A stretch of DNA of 64,000 bases from the NCBI RefSeq assembly GCF_030295915.1, contig NZ_AP027361.1, positions 744,001 to 808,000 of the forward strand. The letters are read 5' to 3'. The DNA is from Thalassotalea sediminis (GTDB lineage Bacteria > Pseudomonadota > Gammaproteobacteria > Enterobacterales > Alteromonadaceae). The translations under genes were made by a program, and so were the position numbers. The first letter of the stretch is position 1; every line of letters starts with the position of its first letter. The notes beneath the pieces are model-generated. The model searched no databases. It was not told the DNA's origin and saw only the letters and a program-made list of their open reading frames with translations. Shown piece after piece: positions 37,576 to 46,579 of this stretch.

Positions 37576-37904
37576 CAGATTAATAATTTTTATAATTACG
37601 ATAAATAAACTATATGACATTAGTTATGGGTTAACGCAACTAGATTTTAGTCGTAGTCGTTAAGTTTTGTTATTTTTCTTTGTATGTATATTGCCTTTCA
37701 TGTTTTTAAATTATTGTATTTAAAAGTATTTATTTTCTGTTTTTTTTAATATTTTCTTTGTGAATAGTGATGATAAAAATTATGCATTTTATCAATGTTT
37801 GTATATTGGTTTAGTCTTTTTGTTGTTCGATGTGACAAGTTACAGCATGAGTTACATTTTGTGATTGTCCTAACTAATACCGCAATATGCGCCAGGAGAT
37901 AAAA
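37576..37904. promoter_or_regulatory. Divergent promoter region, lysR / aceA
   Basis: 329 AT-rich bases between divergent genes. I find no perfect long palindrome. GTGACAAGTTACA (about 37832) followed by GAGTTACA is a possible degenerate binding site. AGGAG at 37893 serves aceA. Confidence 0.4.
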
Positions 37905-39506
37905 ATGACCACATACCGCCAACAAGTTGAAAACGCTGATTCTACCATTAAAGAGCAACGTAATTGGCAATCAATAGATGCTGAATCAGTTGCACGTATG
38001 CGATTGCAGAATCGTTTCAAAACAGGGCTAGATATCGCAAAGTATACTGCAGCAATTATGCGTAAAGATATGGATGCGTATGATAAAGATCCGAGCAAAT
38101 ATACACAGTCTCTAGGTTGTTGGCATGGGTTTATTGGTCAACAGAAAATGATTTCAATCAAAAAACACTTTCAATCAACAGAACGTCGTTACTTATATCT
38201 TTCTGGTTGGATGATTGCGGCATTGAGATCGGAGTTTGGCCCATTACCAGATCAATCAATGCATGAGAAAACCTCAGTGCCAATGTTAATTGAAGAGCTG
38301 TATACCTTTTTACGTCAAGCCGACGCAAGAGAATTAGGTGGACTATTCCGAGCATTAGATAGTGCTAATGAAAATGGCGATAGTGTAAAAGCGGCAGAAA
38401 TTCAGCAACAAATTGACCAGCATCAAACGCATGTAGTACCTATTATTGCAGATATTGATGCGGGCTTTGGTAATGCAGAGGCAACGTATTTACTGGCTAA
38501 GCAAATGATTGAAGCTGGTGCATGTTGTATTCAGATTGAGAACCAAGTGTCAGATGAAAAACAATGTGGGCATCAAGATGGTAAAGTGACTGTTCCACAT
38601 GCAGACTTCCTAGCGAAAATTAATGCTGTTAGATATGCATTTATGGAGCTAGGTGTTGATGATGGCGTTATTGTGGCTCGCACTGATTCATTAGGTGCAG
38701 GTCTAACTAAGCAAATTGCCGTAACTAAAAAGCCAGGCGATTTAGGTGACCAATACAATAGCTTTTTAGATTGTGAACAAGTTTCTGAAGATGATTTAGC
38801 TAATGGCGATGTGTTACTTAAGCAAAATGGCAAACTTATGCGCCCTAAACGTCTTGCAAGTAACCTATTTCAGTTTAAAAAGGGCACAGGTGAAGAGCGC
38901 TGTATTTTAGATTGTATTACATCCCTACAAAATGGTGCAGATTTGATTTGGATAGAAACCGAAAAACCACATATTGGACAAATAGGTGGCATGGTAAACG
39001 AGATCAGAAAAGTAGTACCTAACGCTAAACTTGTATATAACAACTCACCTTCGTTTAACTGGACACTTAATTTCCGTCAACAAGTCTTTGATGCAATGTC
39101 TGAAGATGGCAAGGATGTTTCTGGTTACGATCGTGATCGCTTGATGAGTGTTGACTATGATAATACTGAGCTAGCAATTGTTGCAGATGAAAAAATTAGA
39201 ACATTCCAACAAGATGCGGCGCGAGAGGCTGGAATATTCCATCACTTAATTACATTGCCTACTTACCACACTGCGGCATTATCAACAGATAATTTAGCCA
39301 AGGAGTATTTTGGTGAACAAGGTATGTTGGGTTATGTATTAAATGTTCAGCGTCAAGAAATTCGCCAAGATATTGCGTGCGTAAAACATCAAAACATGGC
39401 TGGCTCTGATATGGGCGATGATCATAAAGAATACTTTGCTGGTGAAGCGGCACTAAAAGCTGGCGGTAAAGATAATACAATGAATCAGTTTGCCAATATT
39501 GCTTAA
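37905..39506 (+). CDS. aceA: Isocitrate lyase, large form
   Basis: 533 residues, the long isocitrate lyase subtype of Pseudomonas and many marine gammaproteobacteria rather than the 434-residue E. coli type. Seen are PIIADIDAGFGNAEATYLLA, the catalytic-loop cysteine in DEKQCGHQDGKVTVPHADF, and VYNNSPSFNW. It splits isocitrate to succinate and glyoxylate, allowing growth on acetate or fatty acids. ATG 37905 has AGGAG eight bases upstream, which decides against the earlier in-frame start at 37887. Confidence 0.96.
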   Translation: MTTYRQQVENADSTIKEQRNWQSIDAESVARMRLQNRFKTGLDIAKYTAAIMRKDMDAYDKDPSKYTQSLGCWHGFIGQQKMISIKKHFQSTERRYLYLSGWMIAALRSEFGPLPDQSMHEKTSVPMLIEELYTFLRQADARELGGLFRALDSANENGDSVKAAEIQQQIDQHQTHVVPIIADIDAGFGNAEATYLLAKQMIEAGACCIQIENQVSDEKQCGHQDGKVTVPHADFLAKINAVRYAFMELGVDDGVIVARTDSLGAGLTKQIAVTKKPGDLGDQYNSFLDCEQVSEDDLANGDVLLKQNGKLMRPKRLASNLFQFKKGTGEERCILDCITSLQNGADLIWIETEKPHIGQIGGMVNEIRKVVPNAKLVYNNSPSFNWTLNFRQQVFDAMSEDGKDVSGYDRDRLMSVDYDNTELAIVADEKIRTFQQDAAREAGIFHHLITLPTYHTAALSTDNLAKEYFGEQGMLGYVLNVQRQEIRQDIACVKHQNMAGSDMGDDHKEYFAGEAALKAGGKDNTMNQFANIA

Positions 39507-39541
39507 TAGTAATTGTTAAGTAAACGATACGACAAATAAGT

Positions 39542-39571
39542 AAAAACGCCCGTTATTAGACGGGCGTTTTT
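39542..39571. terminator. Bidirectional terminator after aceA
   Basis: AAAAACGCCCGT / ACGGGCGTTTTT, a 12-bp perfect stem with a TATTAG loop, between convergent aceA and the exported-protein gene. Confidence 0.9.
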
Positions 39572-39582
39572 GTCGTTAATGA

Positions 39583-39936
39583 TCATTCTTCAAAAGTAAC
39601 CCCCATTTTATTGACAGCCGCGATATCGACAATCGAAGTATTATTGTCTAAGTGCGTTTCTAATCTATTTGCAATTTTATAAGCGCCATGTTTACGCGCA
39701 AATTCGGTTACATTGCTACCATTACACACGAGTCCATTTGCGATAGTTTTTTGTTGTAAACGATAAAACTTTAGTGTTTTATGAAATTTAAATAAATTAC
39801 CTTTCATTGTTGATTTACACACCGCAATTAAAGATTGTTCGACGTATTTATCGAGTGGTGTCGCTTTGGCATTCGCACTTAAAAGTAAAACAAAAGTTGT
39901 TGCAGTAATAGTGGTGATCATTGGTAATAATTTCAT
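39583..39936 (-). CDS. Small exported protein, possibly DUF3718
   Basis: 117 residues. Signal peptide MKLLPMITTITATTFVLLLSANAKA, then a domain with two cysteines (LIAVCKSTMKGN and GLVCNGSNVTEFARKHGA). The C-N-G...FA..HGA pattern recalls the DUF3718 family of small periplasmic gammaproteobacterial proteins; I hold that loosely. ATG 39936 follows TGGAGA; the ATG at 39948 is part of that ribosome site. Function unknown. Confidence 0.7.
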   Translation of the reverse strand: MKLLPMITTITATTFVLLLSANAKATPLDKYVEQSLIAVCKSTMKGNLFKFHKTLKFYRLQQKTIANGLVCNGSNVTEFARKHGAYKIANRLETHLDNNTSIVDIAAVNKMGVTFEE

Positions 39937-39948
39937 GACTTTCTCCAT

Positions 39949-40355
39949 TAGGTCTAACGTAGATTCTAAATACTGGGTTACTGTTACTTAATAATGACTG
40001 CTTATAACGAAAAAAGATCGTTATAAAACGCCTCCTATGTAACGACTTATGAAGAAAGGTATAGCGGTAAAAAGTTTTTACTATCATGTTTTAAAAGAAG
40101 TTTTAACTTTTTCAAGTATTTTAAAATGACAAATTACACATGAACTTTTACATTCAGCCTTCTATTAGAAATATAATTTACATGCAATGTTAGTTATCGC
40201 ACGATGAATAGCGAGAAAATTTCAGTGCTTTAACATTTTATGATTGCATTTTTTGATAAATAACGTATTGTTACTGTGTAAATATACAGTTTGGCTGTAT
40301 TTGCCAATTAAGATTGGTATATCAATTAATGTTACCTGTTAGATAAGGGAAGCCA
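39949..40355. other. Intergenic region upstream of yebG
   Basis: 407 AT-rich bases between divergent genes. It contains the SOS box listed separately. Otherwise I see only low-complexity AT sequence and no credible gene. Confidence 0.5.
40272..40291 (+). promoter_or_regulatory. LexA (SOS) box upstream of yebG
   Basis: TACTGTGTAAATATACAGTT keeps the invariant CTGT-N8-ACAG and differs from the enterobacterial consensus at only a few spacer/edge bases. It lies about 65 bases before the yebG ATG, overlapping the likely -10 TAAATA. Confidence 0.92.
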
Positions 40356-40679
40356 ATGGCCGTTGAAAGTAGATTTGTTGTTATAAGACAAGGTGTGGAG
40401 GTTGAAACATTCATGGATAAAAAAGCCGCTGATGAATACGACAAAATGTTAGACATGGCGGACAACCTTTCCGAAATGTTAACTAAAGTACCTGTTGAAT
40501 TAAGTGATGCTGATAAAGAAGAACTGAGTGTTTATTTAGCTAAACATAGAGAAGAGGTTCTTATTGCGTTGCAAGCCAAGAAACCGAAAGTAGCTAAAAA
40601 ACCCGTTACCAAAAAAGAAAAAATGCCGGCAACTAAAGAAGATGAAAGCCAAGTGCAAGATTCAAGTAACGCTGCTTAA
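40356..40679 (+). CDS. yebG: SOS-induced protein YebG
   Basis: 107 residues. The opening MAVESRFVVIRQGVEVETFM, then DKKAADEYDKMLDMADNLSE, follows E. coli YebG closely. The C-terminal third is a Lys/Glu-rich low-complexity tail, longer than in E. coli (96 aa). YebG is a classic LexA-regulated gene of unknown biochemical role, and the strong LexA box upstream fits. A metallopeptidase gene follows after 23 bases and may share the transcript. Confidence 0.93.
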   Translation: MAVESRFVVIRQGVEVETFMDKKAADEYDKMLDMADNLSEMLTKVPVELSDADKEELSVYLAKHREEVLIALQAKKPKVAKKPVTKKEKMPATKEDESQVQDSSNAA

Positions 40680-40702
40680 CAGCTGTTAAGCACATAAACG
40701 CT

Positions 40703-41437
40703 GTGTTAAACCATTTAAATAAAAAACAAGGTAACTTTCAGTTATTACGATGTAATAAGCGAAAGCGTATTGCATTACAGGTAAAAGATAACCAAGTTAT
40801 CGTAAAAGCGCCTTATGCTGTGCCAATAGCATATATTGAAAACCTTGTTTGGCAAAAACGTAATTGGATTGAAAAGGTACTTATTGAACAGCAGCAAGCC
40901 CAACACCTTCAAAATAAGCTGCATGATAATGGCCAGCTTTGGTTGTTTGGTGAACTAATACCGATTAGCGTGCAAGTTGGTGAAAAAGCTAATGTTAACT
41001 ATGAACAACGCCGTCTTGTGATTACATTGTGTTTACCTAAAAATAATATATCGCCCGTTGATAATCTTACACGTATTAAAAAAGCAATAGAACAATGGCT
41101 TAAGCAGCAGGCAGAACTGATATTAAGCGAAAAAATAGCGGTATACAGTCAACAAATGAGCATGTATCCAAGTAGTCTCGCTATTAGGCAGTATAAAGCG
41201 CGATGGGGGAGTTGTGATAATACCGGGCAAATAAAGCTTAACTACCTACTCATGATGCTGCCTCATTGGGTTATCGATTATGTCGTTGTGCACGAACTTT
41301 GTCATCTCAAACATTTAAATCATAGTAGAGAGTTCTGGCAGTTAGTCGGTGAATATCAGCCCGACTATATGCTTGCAAAAAAATGGTTGCGTGACCATCA
41401 GCACTCTTTAGTTTGGCCCAAAATTTCTCATACCTAA
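40703..41437 (+). CDS. YgjP-like (DUF45/WLM-type) metallopeptidase
   Basis: 244 residues. C-terminal zinc site VVHELCHLKHLNHSREFW gives HExxH with a third ligand His downstream, preceded by RQYKARWGSCDNTGQIKLNY, the family signature. These SprT/WLM-related domains are predicted proteases; relatives act on DNA-protein crosslinks, but YgjP itself is not well characterised. GTG start without a strong ribosome site. Close coupling to SOS-controlled yebG raises a DNA-repair role, which is inference. Confidence 0.88.
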   Translation: MLNHLNKKQGNFQLLRCNKRKRIALQVKDNQVIVKAPYAVPIAYIENLVWQKRNWIEKVLIEQQQAQHLQNKLHDNGQLWLFGELIPISVQVGEKANVNYEQRRLVITLCLPKNNISPVDNLTRIKKAIEQWLKQQAELILSEKIAVYSQQMSMYPSSLAIRQYKARWGSCDNTGQIKLNYLLMMLPHWVIDYVVVHELCHLKHLNHSREFWQLVGEYQPDYMLAKKWLRDHQHSLVWPKISHT

Positions 41438-41549
41438 GCTTTCAATGTAAATACCTCATGGCGCTTTTTAATAGAGTTTACTGCGCTATCAAAGGTGTAA
41501 TTTGCTATATCTTCAACACCTTTACTATGTTAACTAGCTGATTGGCATG

Positions 41550-41587
41550 AAAATTGTTTATTTTCTGTTTGTAAAATGAACAATTTT
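41550..41587. repeat. 15-bp inverted repeat before the small peptide gene
   Basis: AAAATTGTTTATTTT (41550-41564) and AAAATGAACAATTTT (41573-41587) pair along 15 positions with one G-U pair and an 8-nt loop. There is no T run after it. It could be an operator or RNA structure. Confidence 0.6.
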
Positions 41588-41624
41588 GAACGACAGTTTT
41601 TTGACAATCTAATGGAGGTTTATC

Positions 41625-41717
41625 ATGAAAGCATTTAACGCGCAGTGGAAAACAGTAGTTGTTTATTTGTTATCAGCAAGTATATCGATATCTGTAATTA
41701 TGTTAATTACTGGTTAA
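41625..41717 (+). CDS. 30-aa hydrophobic peptide with a strong ribosome site
   Basis: ATG 41625 is preceded by GGAGG with ideal spacing (AATGGAGGTTTATC). The product is MKAFNAQWKTVVVYLLSASI followed by SISVIMLITG: a short amphipathic start and one membrane span (about 11-29). It is too short for routine gene calling. I do not recognise it. It could be a membrane-inserted regulatory peptide or a type I toxin-like peptide; no antisense RNA gene is evident. Confidence 0.55.
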   Translation: MKAFNAQWKTVVVYLLSASISISVIMLITG

Positions 41718-41931
41718 TTGTGCAATGAAACTTGTGAATGACCTATTTTAAGTTTTTAAATTAAATGTAGTTAACTGCCTTATTTTAGGCATTATTTGCG
41801 TTTTAATTGCCAAAAATTATCTAAATTTGTACAAAAAAAAATTAAAATTTAACCGTTTATTCATTAACAGCACGTTAAAATTAGGGTAAATTAAAGGTAC
41901 AAAAATAATAAATTATAAGGTTACCAATTTA

Positions 41932-42297
41932 ATGAGCTGGTCTGTACTGATCTGCGATGATTCTAATTTAGCGCGAAAGCAAGTGTTGCGGAGTTTACCT
42001 GATGCACTTGCTAATAACGCTCAAACAGCTACTAATGGTGTTGAAGCATTAAAATTGTTGCGCTCAAATAGCATTGATGTTCTATTTTTAGATTTAACTA
42101 TGCCAGAAATTGATGGTATCGGTGTTTTACAAGGTATCCAAAAGATGGGGATATCACCGAGTGTTTTTGTTATCTCGGCAGATATCCAGCCTGAAATGCA
42201 AAGTAAAGTTCTTGAACTTGGTGCTAAAGCATTTATCCGAAAACCAGTTAAAGCAGAAGTGTTAACAAAACACTTACAGGAAAATGGTTTACTATGA
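41932..42297 (+). CDS. Single-domain CheY-like response regulator
   Basis: 121 residues, receiver domain only. Acidic pocket Asp9-Asp10 (LICDDS), phosphoacceptor Asp54 (VLFLDLTMPEIDG), switch Ser82 (FVISAD) and Lys104 (FIRKPVKA) are all present. It has no output domain, so it works by protein contact. Its stop overlaps the start of the CheC-like gene (ATGA), showing translational coupling, so dephosphorylation by that partner is the natural reading. Confidence 0.93.
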   Translation: MSWSVLICDDSNLARKQVLRSLPDALANNAQTATNGVEALKLLRSNSIDVLFLDLTMPEIDGIGVLQGIQKMGISPSVFVISADIQPEMQSKVLELGAKAFIRKPVKAEVLTKHLQENGLL

Positions 42298-42902
42298 CGC
42301 ATTTCGATTTAACTGAAGATCAACAAGACTGCTTGCAAGAATTAATTAATGTTGCAATGGGTCAAGCAAGCGATCAATTGGCGAGATACCTTGATACATT
42401 TGTTTATTTAAAAGTACCTAGTATTGAGCAGGTAAGTTCCAAACAGATATCCGATGCGTTGAATGTTGAAGACAATGCAGCAGCGGTTGTCAGTCAAGGT
42501 TTCTTTGGCTATGAAGGTATTAGAGGAGAAGCACTGCTTGTCTATCAACCGAAAGACTCTGATCGTCTGGCTGACTTGCTCGGTTATGAGCCGGATGAAT
42601 TAACCGTTGAAGAACAAATTATTGACTTGAGTTCCATATTAACGACTACATTTTTGAATGTATTCGCGAGTCAAATTAATAATCAAATGTCATATAGTGC
42701 ACCAAGATTTATTCCGTCAAGTAAATCTGGCTTTTCTGAACATGTTGAACAGCAATCATTTAATTGGGATTTAGCATTAAAAGTTAAAATTTCATATCAA
42801 GTAACGGACTACTCGTTTAACTGTGACATGATTTTACTTATCCCAGAATCAGCCATCATCAATATTGCGCAAGTGATTGATCGCATCTTGGAAGAGTATT
42901 AA
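42294..42902 (+). CDS. CheC-family phosphatase-like protein
   Basis: 202 residues with two CheC helices: QELINVAMGQASDQLARYL (about 15-33) and IIDLSSILTTTFLNVFAS (about 109-126). Helix 1 keeps the catalytic E16-x-x-N19 pair; at the second site the pair is D111-x-x-S114, so only one active site seems intact. CheC proteins dephosphorylate CheY-P. It overlaps the CheY-like gene upstream and the GGDEF gene downstream (TAATG). No chemoreceptor or CheA is nearby. Confidence 0.88.
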   Translation: MTHFDLTEDQQDCLQELINVAMGQASDQLARYLDTFVYLKVPSIEQVSSKQISDALNVEDNAAAVVSQGFFGYEGIRGEALLVYQPKDSDRLADLLGYEPDELTVEEQIIDLSSILTTTFLNVFASQINNQMSYSAPRFIPSSKSGFSEHVEQQSFNWDLALKVKISYQVTDYSFNCDMILLIPESAIINIAQVIDRILEEY

Positions 42903-43867
42903 TGCGCTTACCTCATTTTTGTCAAACTATTGCAGAGCGTATTAATACTGGTGTAATCGTTGTTGACTTGTCATGTAATATTGTTGAGTTTAATCGCTTC
43001 ATGCAAGTACATGCACATAAATCTCTCGATGAAGTAATAGGGAAGAGTATATTTAGCGTTTTTCCAGAGTTACCTGTTCGTTGGTTTGAGCGTAAATTGT
43101 CTAGTGTGGCGGCATTAAACTCGCCTAGTTTTTGTTCTTGGGAGCAAAGGCATCACTTATTTGAATTACCACATCATCGTCCGATTACAACCGATAGCCA
43201 TTTTATGGCTCAGAATTGCACGTTTATCCCTGTAGAAGAAAGTGGCGAAGTGGCTCATGTTTGTATTTTAATTGAGGACACAACAGATGTTGCTCATTAT
43301 CAAGGTAAGTTGAACCATGCTTTGGAAGAACTTGCAAAGGCGAATAGAATCGATGGTTTAACACAAGTCTTTAATCGAAAACATTGGGAAGAATGTCTCG
43401 ATAAAGAGTTTTCTCGAGCGCGTCGATATGATCATGATCTATCCTTGATTATGTTCGATTTAGATCATTTTAAACGATTAAACGATAATTTTGGTCACCA
43501 ATGTGGCGATGCTGTTTTAATAGAAACGGCAACGTGTGTGAAAGAGTTATTACGCCTATGTGATCTATTTGGCAGGTATGGGGGAGAAGAGTTTGCCGTT
43601 ATCTTGCCTGAAACTGAAGTAAGCGGTGCATTAGATGTAGCAGAACGTATTCGTGCTGAATTAGAAAAACATGTGTTTACTTTTCAAGGGCAAACACACG
43701 CAGTAACAACCAGTGTTGGTGTTTCGAGCATTCAAGTTACAGACATGCGATATGAAGATCTCATTGCTAGTGCAGACTCAGCGCTTTATAAAGCAAAAGA
43801 AAATGGGCGAAATCAAGTGCAGCAATATTGTCAGCATAAGGCTGAAAAAAACGTCGTGACTAGCTAA
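42902..43867 (+). CDS. PAS-GGDEF diguanylate cyclase
   Basis: 321 residues, cytoplasmic. The PAS domain is about 8-140 (INTGVIVVDLSCNIVEFNRF, VIGKSIFSVFPEL). The GGDEF domain runs from about 150 (RIDGLTQVFNRKHWEE) with active motif RYGGEEFAVILPE and RLCD five residues earlier as an intact inhibitory site. It should make c-di-GMP in response to a PAS ligand or to its operon partners. The start codon overlaps the preceding stop by one base. Confidence 0.93.
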   Translation: MRLPHFCQTIAERINTGVIVVDLSCNIVEFNRFMQVHAHKSLDEVIGKSIFSVFPELPVRWFERKLSSVAALNSPSFCSWEQRHHLFELPHHRPITTDSHFMAQNCTFIPVEESGEVAHVCILIEDTTDVAHYQGKLNHALEELAKANRIDGLTQVFNRKHWEECLDKEFSRARRYDHDLSLIMFDLDHFKRLNDNFGHQCGDAVLIETATCVKELLRLCDLFGRYGGEEFAVILPETEVSGALDVAERIRAELEKHVFTFQGQTHAVTTSVGVSSIQVTDMRYEDLIASADSALYKAKENGRNQVQQYCQHKAEKNVVTS

Positions 43868-43973
43868 TAATGTAATAATTATACATTATTAGTTTTAGTT
43901 TATTCATTTATCGTCTAGTTCTATTCAATATTAGTTGTTGACAGAAAATTACATTTTTGGCATTTTATCTGAC

Positions 43974-44045
43974 ATGAAATCAATTACACGCACTATTACC
44001 ATTATTACCACTACCACCCTGGCAGGGATGGTGGTCGACGGCTGA
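43974..44045 (+). CDS. thrL: thr operon leader peptide
   Basis: 23-residue reading frame [20 protein letters not shown] ending VDG. Seven threonine and four isoleucine codons are packed between positions 4 and 15, the hallmark of the thr attenuator: scarcity of Thr-tRNA or Ile-tRNA stalls the ribosome and prevents the downstream terminator. A terminator hairpin follows 25 bases after the stop and thrA after that. The resemblance to enterobacterial ThrL is direct. Confidence 0.95.
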   Translation: MKSITRTITIITTTTLAGMVVDG

Positions 44046-44069
44046 CGTGTAAAAGAAAGTATTTTATCA

Positions 44070-44104
44070 AAGCCCGCGACCACAAAGGTTCCGGGCTTTT
44101 TTTG
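44070..44104 (+). terminator. Attenuator terminator of the thr operon
   Basis: AGCCCGCGACC / GGTTCCGGGCT stem (one mismatch, one G-U) with an ACAAA loop, followed by a run of Ts. It lies between thrL and thrA as the attenuation model requires. Confidence 0.9.
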
Positions 44105-44122
44105 TTTTTAGGGGAAGTAAAC

Positions 44123-46579
44123 ATGCGTGTGTTAAAGTTTGGTGGCTCATCATTGGCAACGGCTGAACGTTTTGTTCAAGTTGCAAGTATTATCAATAAT
44201 AAGAGCAAGGAATCATCGCTAGCTGTTGTCGTATCAGCACCTCAAGGGGTTACAAATCACCTAGTAGCGATGGCGGAAAATATAACTGATGAAAGTAAAT
44301 TACAAAATGACTTAGCGCATTTTAGAACTGCCATTGAAACAATCGTTGAAGACTTAAGTGCAACAATCCCGCAATTCAATGCGACACACGCTGAACAAGC
44401 GTTAGCGAACTGGGAACATAAGCTAAATCGCTATCTGCAAGGCGCATCTATGCTGTCTTATTGTCCTGATCATATACGCGCTATTATTATTAGTGTTGGT
44501 GAGCGTATGAGTGTTGCGATATTAGAATCTGTACTTGCTACCGACGGTTTTGATGTTTCGGTAATTGAACCTGAAAAGTTTTTACATACGAGCGATGTTT
44601 ATCTCAATGCACTTGCTGATCTCGTGCTATGTAAAGAGCAGTTTCAACAGCATTATCCCAAGTTAAATAAAATAGCGTTGATGCCCGGCTTTATTGGTGT
44701 TAATAGCGAGCAGCAATTAACAACGCTAGGTCGTAATGGTTCTGATTACTCGGCTGCGGTATTAGCTGTTTGTGCCCAAGCAGAATGCTGTGAAATCTGG
44801 ACAGATGTTAATGGTGTCTACAACGCTGATCCAAGGTTAATTAAAGACGCGCAATTGCTCGACTATTTATCTTATCAAGAAGCAATGGAACTCTCCTATT
44901 TTGGTGCCAGTGTTTTACACCCAAAAACAATCGGACCAATCGCGCAATATCATATACCTTGTTTAATTAAGAATACTGGTAACCCTGAAGCAGCTGGTAC
45001 ATTAATCGCTAACGAAAATGATCAGAAAAAACAAGTGAAAGCTATTTCAAACCTTGATGATTTAACCATGGTTAACGTCTCTGGTCCTGGTATGAAGGGT
45101 ATGGTGGGAATGGCAAGCCGTGTGTTTGCAACGATGAGTCGTGAAAATATTTCTATCGTATTAATTAGTCAGTCGTCGAGTGAATATTGTATTAGTTTTT
45201 GTATTTATTCTGCTGATGCCGCACAAGCAGCGCAAAGTTTGAAGCAAGAATTCGAGTTAGAGTTATTGAACGGCTTACTTGAGCCTATTGATTTGCAACA
45301 TGAGCTATCAATAGTCTCGCTTGTTGGTGATGGTATGCATCATCAGCAAGGTGTTGCAGCCAAGTTTTTCTCTTCACTTGCGCAAGCTCGTGTAAATGTT
45401 GTGGCAATTGCACAAGACTCTTCAGAGCGCAGTATTTCGGTTGTTATTGAAAAACGTAAATGTACTGACGCTCTAAAAGTGAGCCATCAAAATTTCTTTT
45501 CTCATAAACCGACAATCGATGTCTTTTTAGTTGGTTGTGGCGTTGTAGGTAGTGAATTAATTGCGCAAATTGCAAAACAACAACCGAAACTAAAAACTCA
45601 AAACATTTCATTACGTGTATACGGAATTGCAAATAGTAAAGGAATGATTTTTGATCAAGAAGGTATTAATTTAGATAATTGGCAATCATACTTAGGCAAA
45701 GATGCCATACCTGTTACGGTGGAAAATGTTAAAGCTTTTGTTAGAGATAACCATTTGATCAACCCTGTACTAGTTGATTCAACCTCAAATGAGGCGCTAG
45801 CGATGAGTTACGTCGATTTTATTAAAGAAGGCTTTCATGTTGTTACGCCAAACAAAAAAGCGAATACTGATTCATGGGATTACTATCAAGCAATCAGACA
45901 AGCCACTCAAGAAACCAATCGTCGCTTTTTGTATGAAACAACAGTCGGGGCAGGCTTACCGGTAATTGATACGTTGCAAAGTCTCATTAAAGCGGGTGAT
46001 GAACTGTTACAATTTGAAGGGATTCTCTCAGGGTCTTTGTCTTATATTTTTGGTAAATTAGATGAAGGAATGACCTTGTCACAAGCGACAGCTATTGCAA
46101 AAGAGAATGGTTTTACAGAGCCAGATCCTCGAGATGATTTAAGTGGTATGGATGTCGCAAGAAAGCTACTTATTATGGCGCGTGAAGCCGGTATGCCACT
46201 TGAGCTTTCCGATATAAAGGTAGACTCTGTGCTTGGTGAGTCATTTGATGCGAGTGGTGACGTTGCTACGTTTATGAATAATTTATCAAAACTTGATGAT
46301 GTAATGGCGCAGCGTGTTAATGAAGCGAAACAAGAAGGAAAGGTATTGCGTTATATAGGTAACATTATTGATGGACAGTGCCAAGTATCTATTGACGCTG
46401 TTGGTGCGGATCATCCCTTATATAGTATTAAAGAGGGTGAAAATGCCTTAGCAATTCACAGTCGATACTATCAACCATTACCTTTTGTACTTCGCGGCTA
46501 TGGTGCTGGAGCTGCCGTTACAGCGGCAGGTGTTTTTGGTGATTTATTAAGAACCTTAGCATGGGAGCAACAGCACTAA
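44123..46579 (+). CDS. thrA: Bifunctional aspartokinase / homoserine dehydrogenase I
   Basis: 818 residues (E. coli 820). The aspartokinase domain opens [17 protein letters not shown] and includes [15 protein letters not shown], two central ACT regulatory segments follow ([20 protein letters not shown]), and the homoserine dehydrogenase domain from about 460 has [18 protein letters not shown] and [14 protein letters not shown]-type motifs. It catalyses the first and third steps from aspartate to threonine and is normally inhibited by threonine. ATG 44123 with AGGGGAAG upstream is preferred over the TTG at 44102 inside the terminator. Confidence 0.97.
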   Translation: MRVLKFGGSSLATAERFVQVASIINNKSKESSLAVVVSAPQGVTNHLVAMAENITDESKLQNDLAHFRTAIETIVEDLSATIPQFNATHAEQALANWEHKLNRYLQGASMLSYCPDHIRAIIISVGERMSVAILESVLATDGFDVSVIEPEKFLHTSDVYLNALADLVLCKEQFQQHYPKLNKIALMPGFIGVNSEQQLTTLGRNGSDYSAAVLAVCAQAECCEIWTDVNGVYNADPRLIKDAQLLDYLSYQEAMELSYFGASVLHPKTIGPIAQYHIPCLIKNTGNPEAAGTLIANENDQKKQVKAISNLDDLTMVNVSGPGMKGMVGMASRVFATMSRENISIVLISQSSSEYCISFCIYSADAAQAAQSLKQEFELELLNGLLEPIDLQHELSIVSLVGDGMHHQQGVAAKFFSSLAQARVNVVAIAQDSSERSISVVIEKRKCTDALKVSHQNFFSHKPTIDVFLVGCGVVGSELIAQIAKQQPKLKTQNISLRVYGIANSKGMIFDQEGINLDNWQSYLGKDAIPVTVENVKAFVRDNHLINPVLVDSTSNEALAMSYVDFIKEGFHVVTPNKKANTDSWDYYQAIRQATQETNRRFLYETTVGAGLPVIDTLQSLIKAGDELLQFEGILSGSLSYIFGKLDEGMTLSQATAIAKENGFTEPDPRDDLSGMDVARKLLIMAREAGMPLELSDIKVDSVLGESFDASGDVATFMNNLSKLDDVMAQRVNEAKQEGKVLRYIGNIIDGQCQVSIDAVGADHPLYSIKEGENALAIHSRYYQPLPFVLRGYGAGAAVTAAGVFGDLLRTLAWEQQH

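Larger units (their letters stand above)
41438..41931. other. Gene-poor region holding one small peptide gene
   Basis: 494 bases. It contains the 30-aa peptide gene at 41625 and an inverted repeat at 41550-41587. The stretch 41718-41931 is AT-rich with no feature except a likely promoter for the CheY-like operon. Confidence 0.5.

Noticed and set aside
37746-37970. 74-codon minus-strand frame before aceA
   Set aside because: It runs over the aceA ribosome site and start on the opposite strand, with no ribosome site or recognisable composition.
39848-40087. 79-codon minus-strand frame before the exported-protein gene
   Set aside because: It overlaps the signal-peptide region of a better-supported gene in another frame and is rich in residues expected from random AT sequence.
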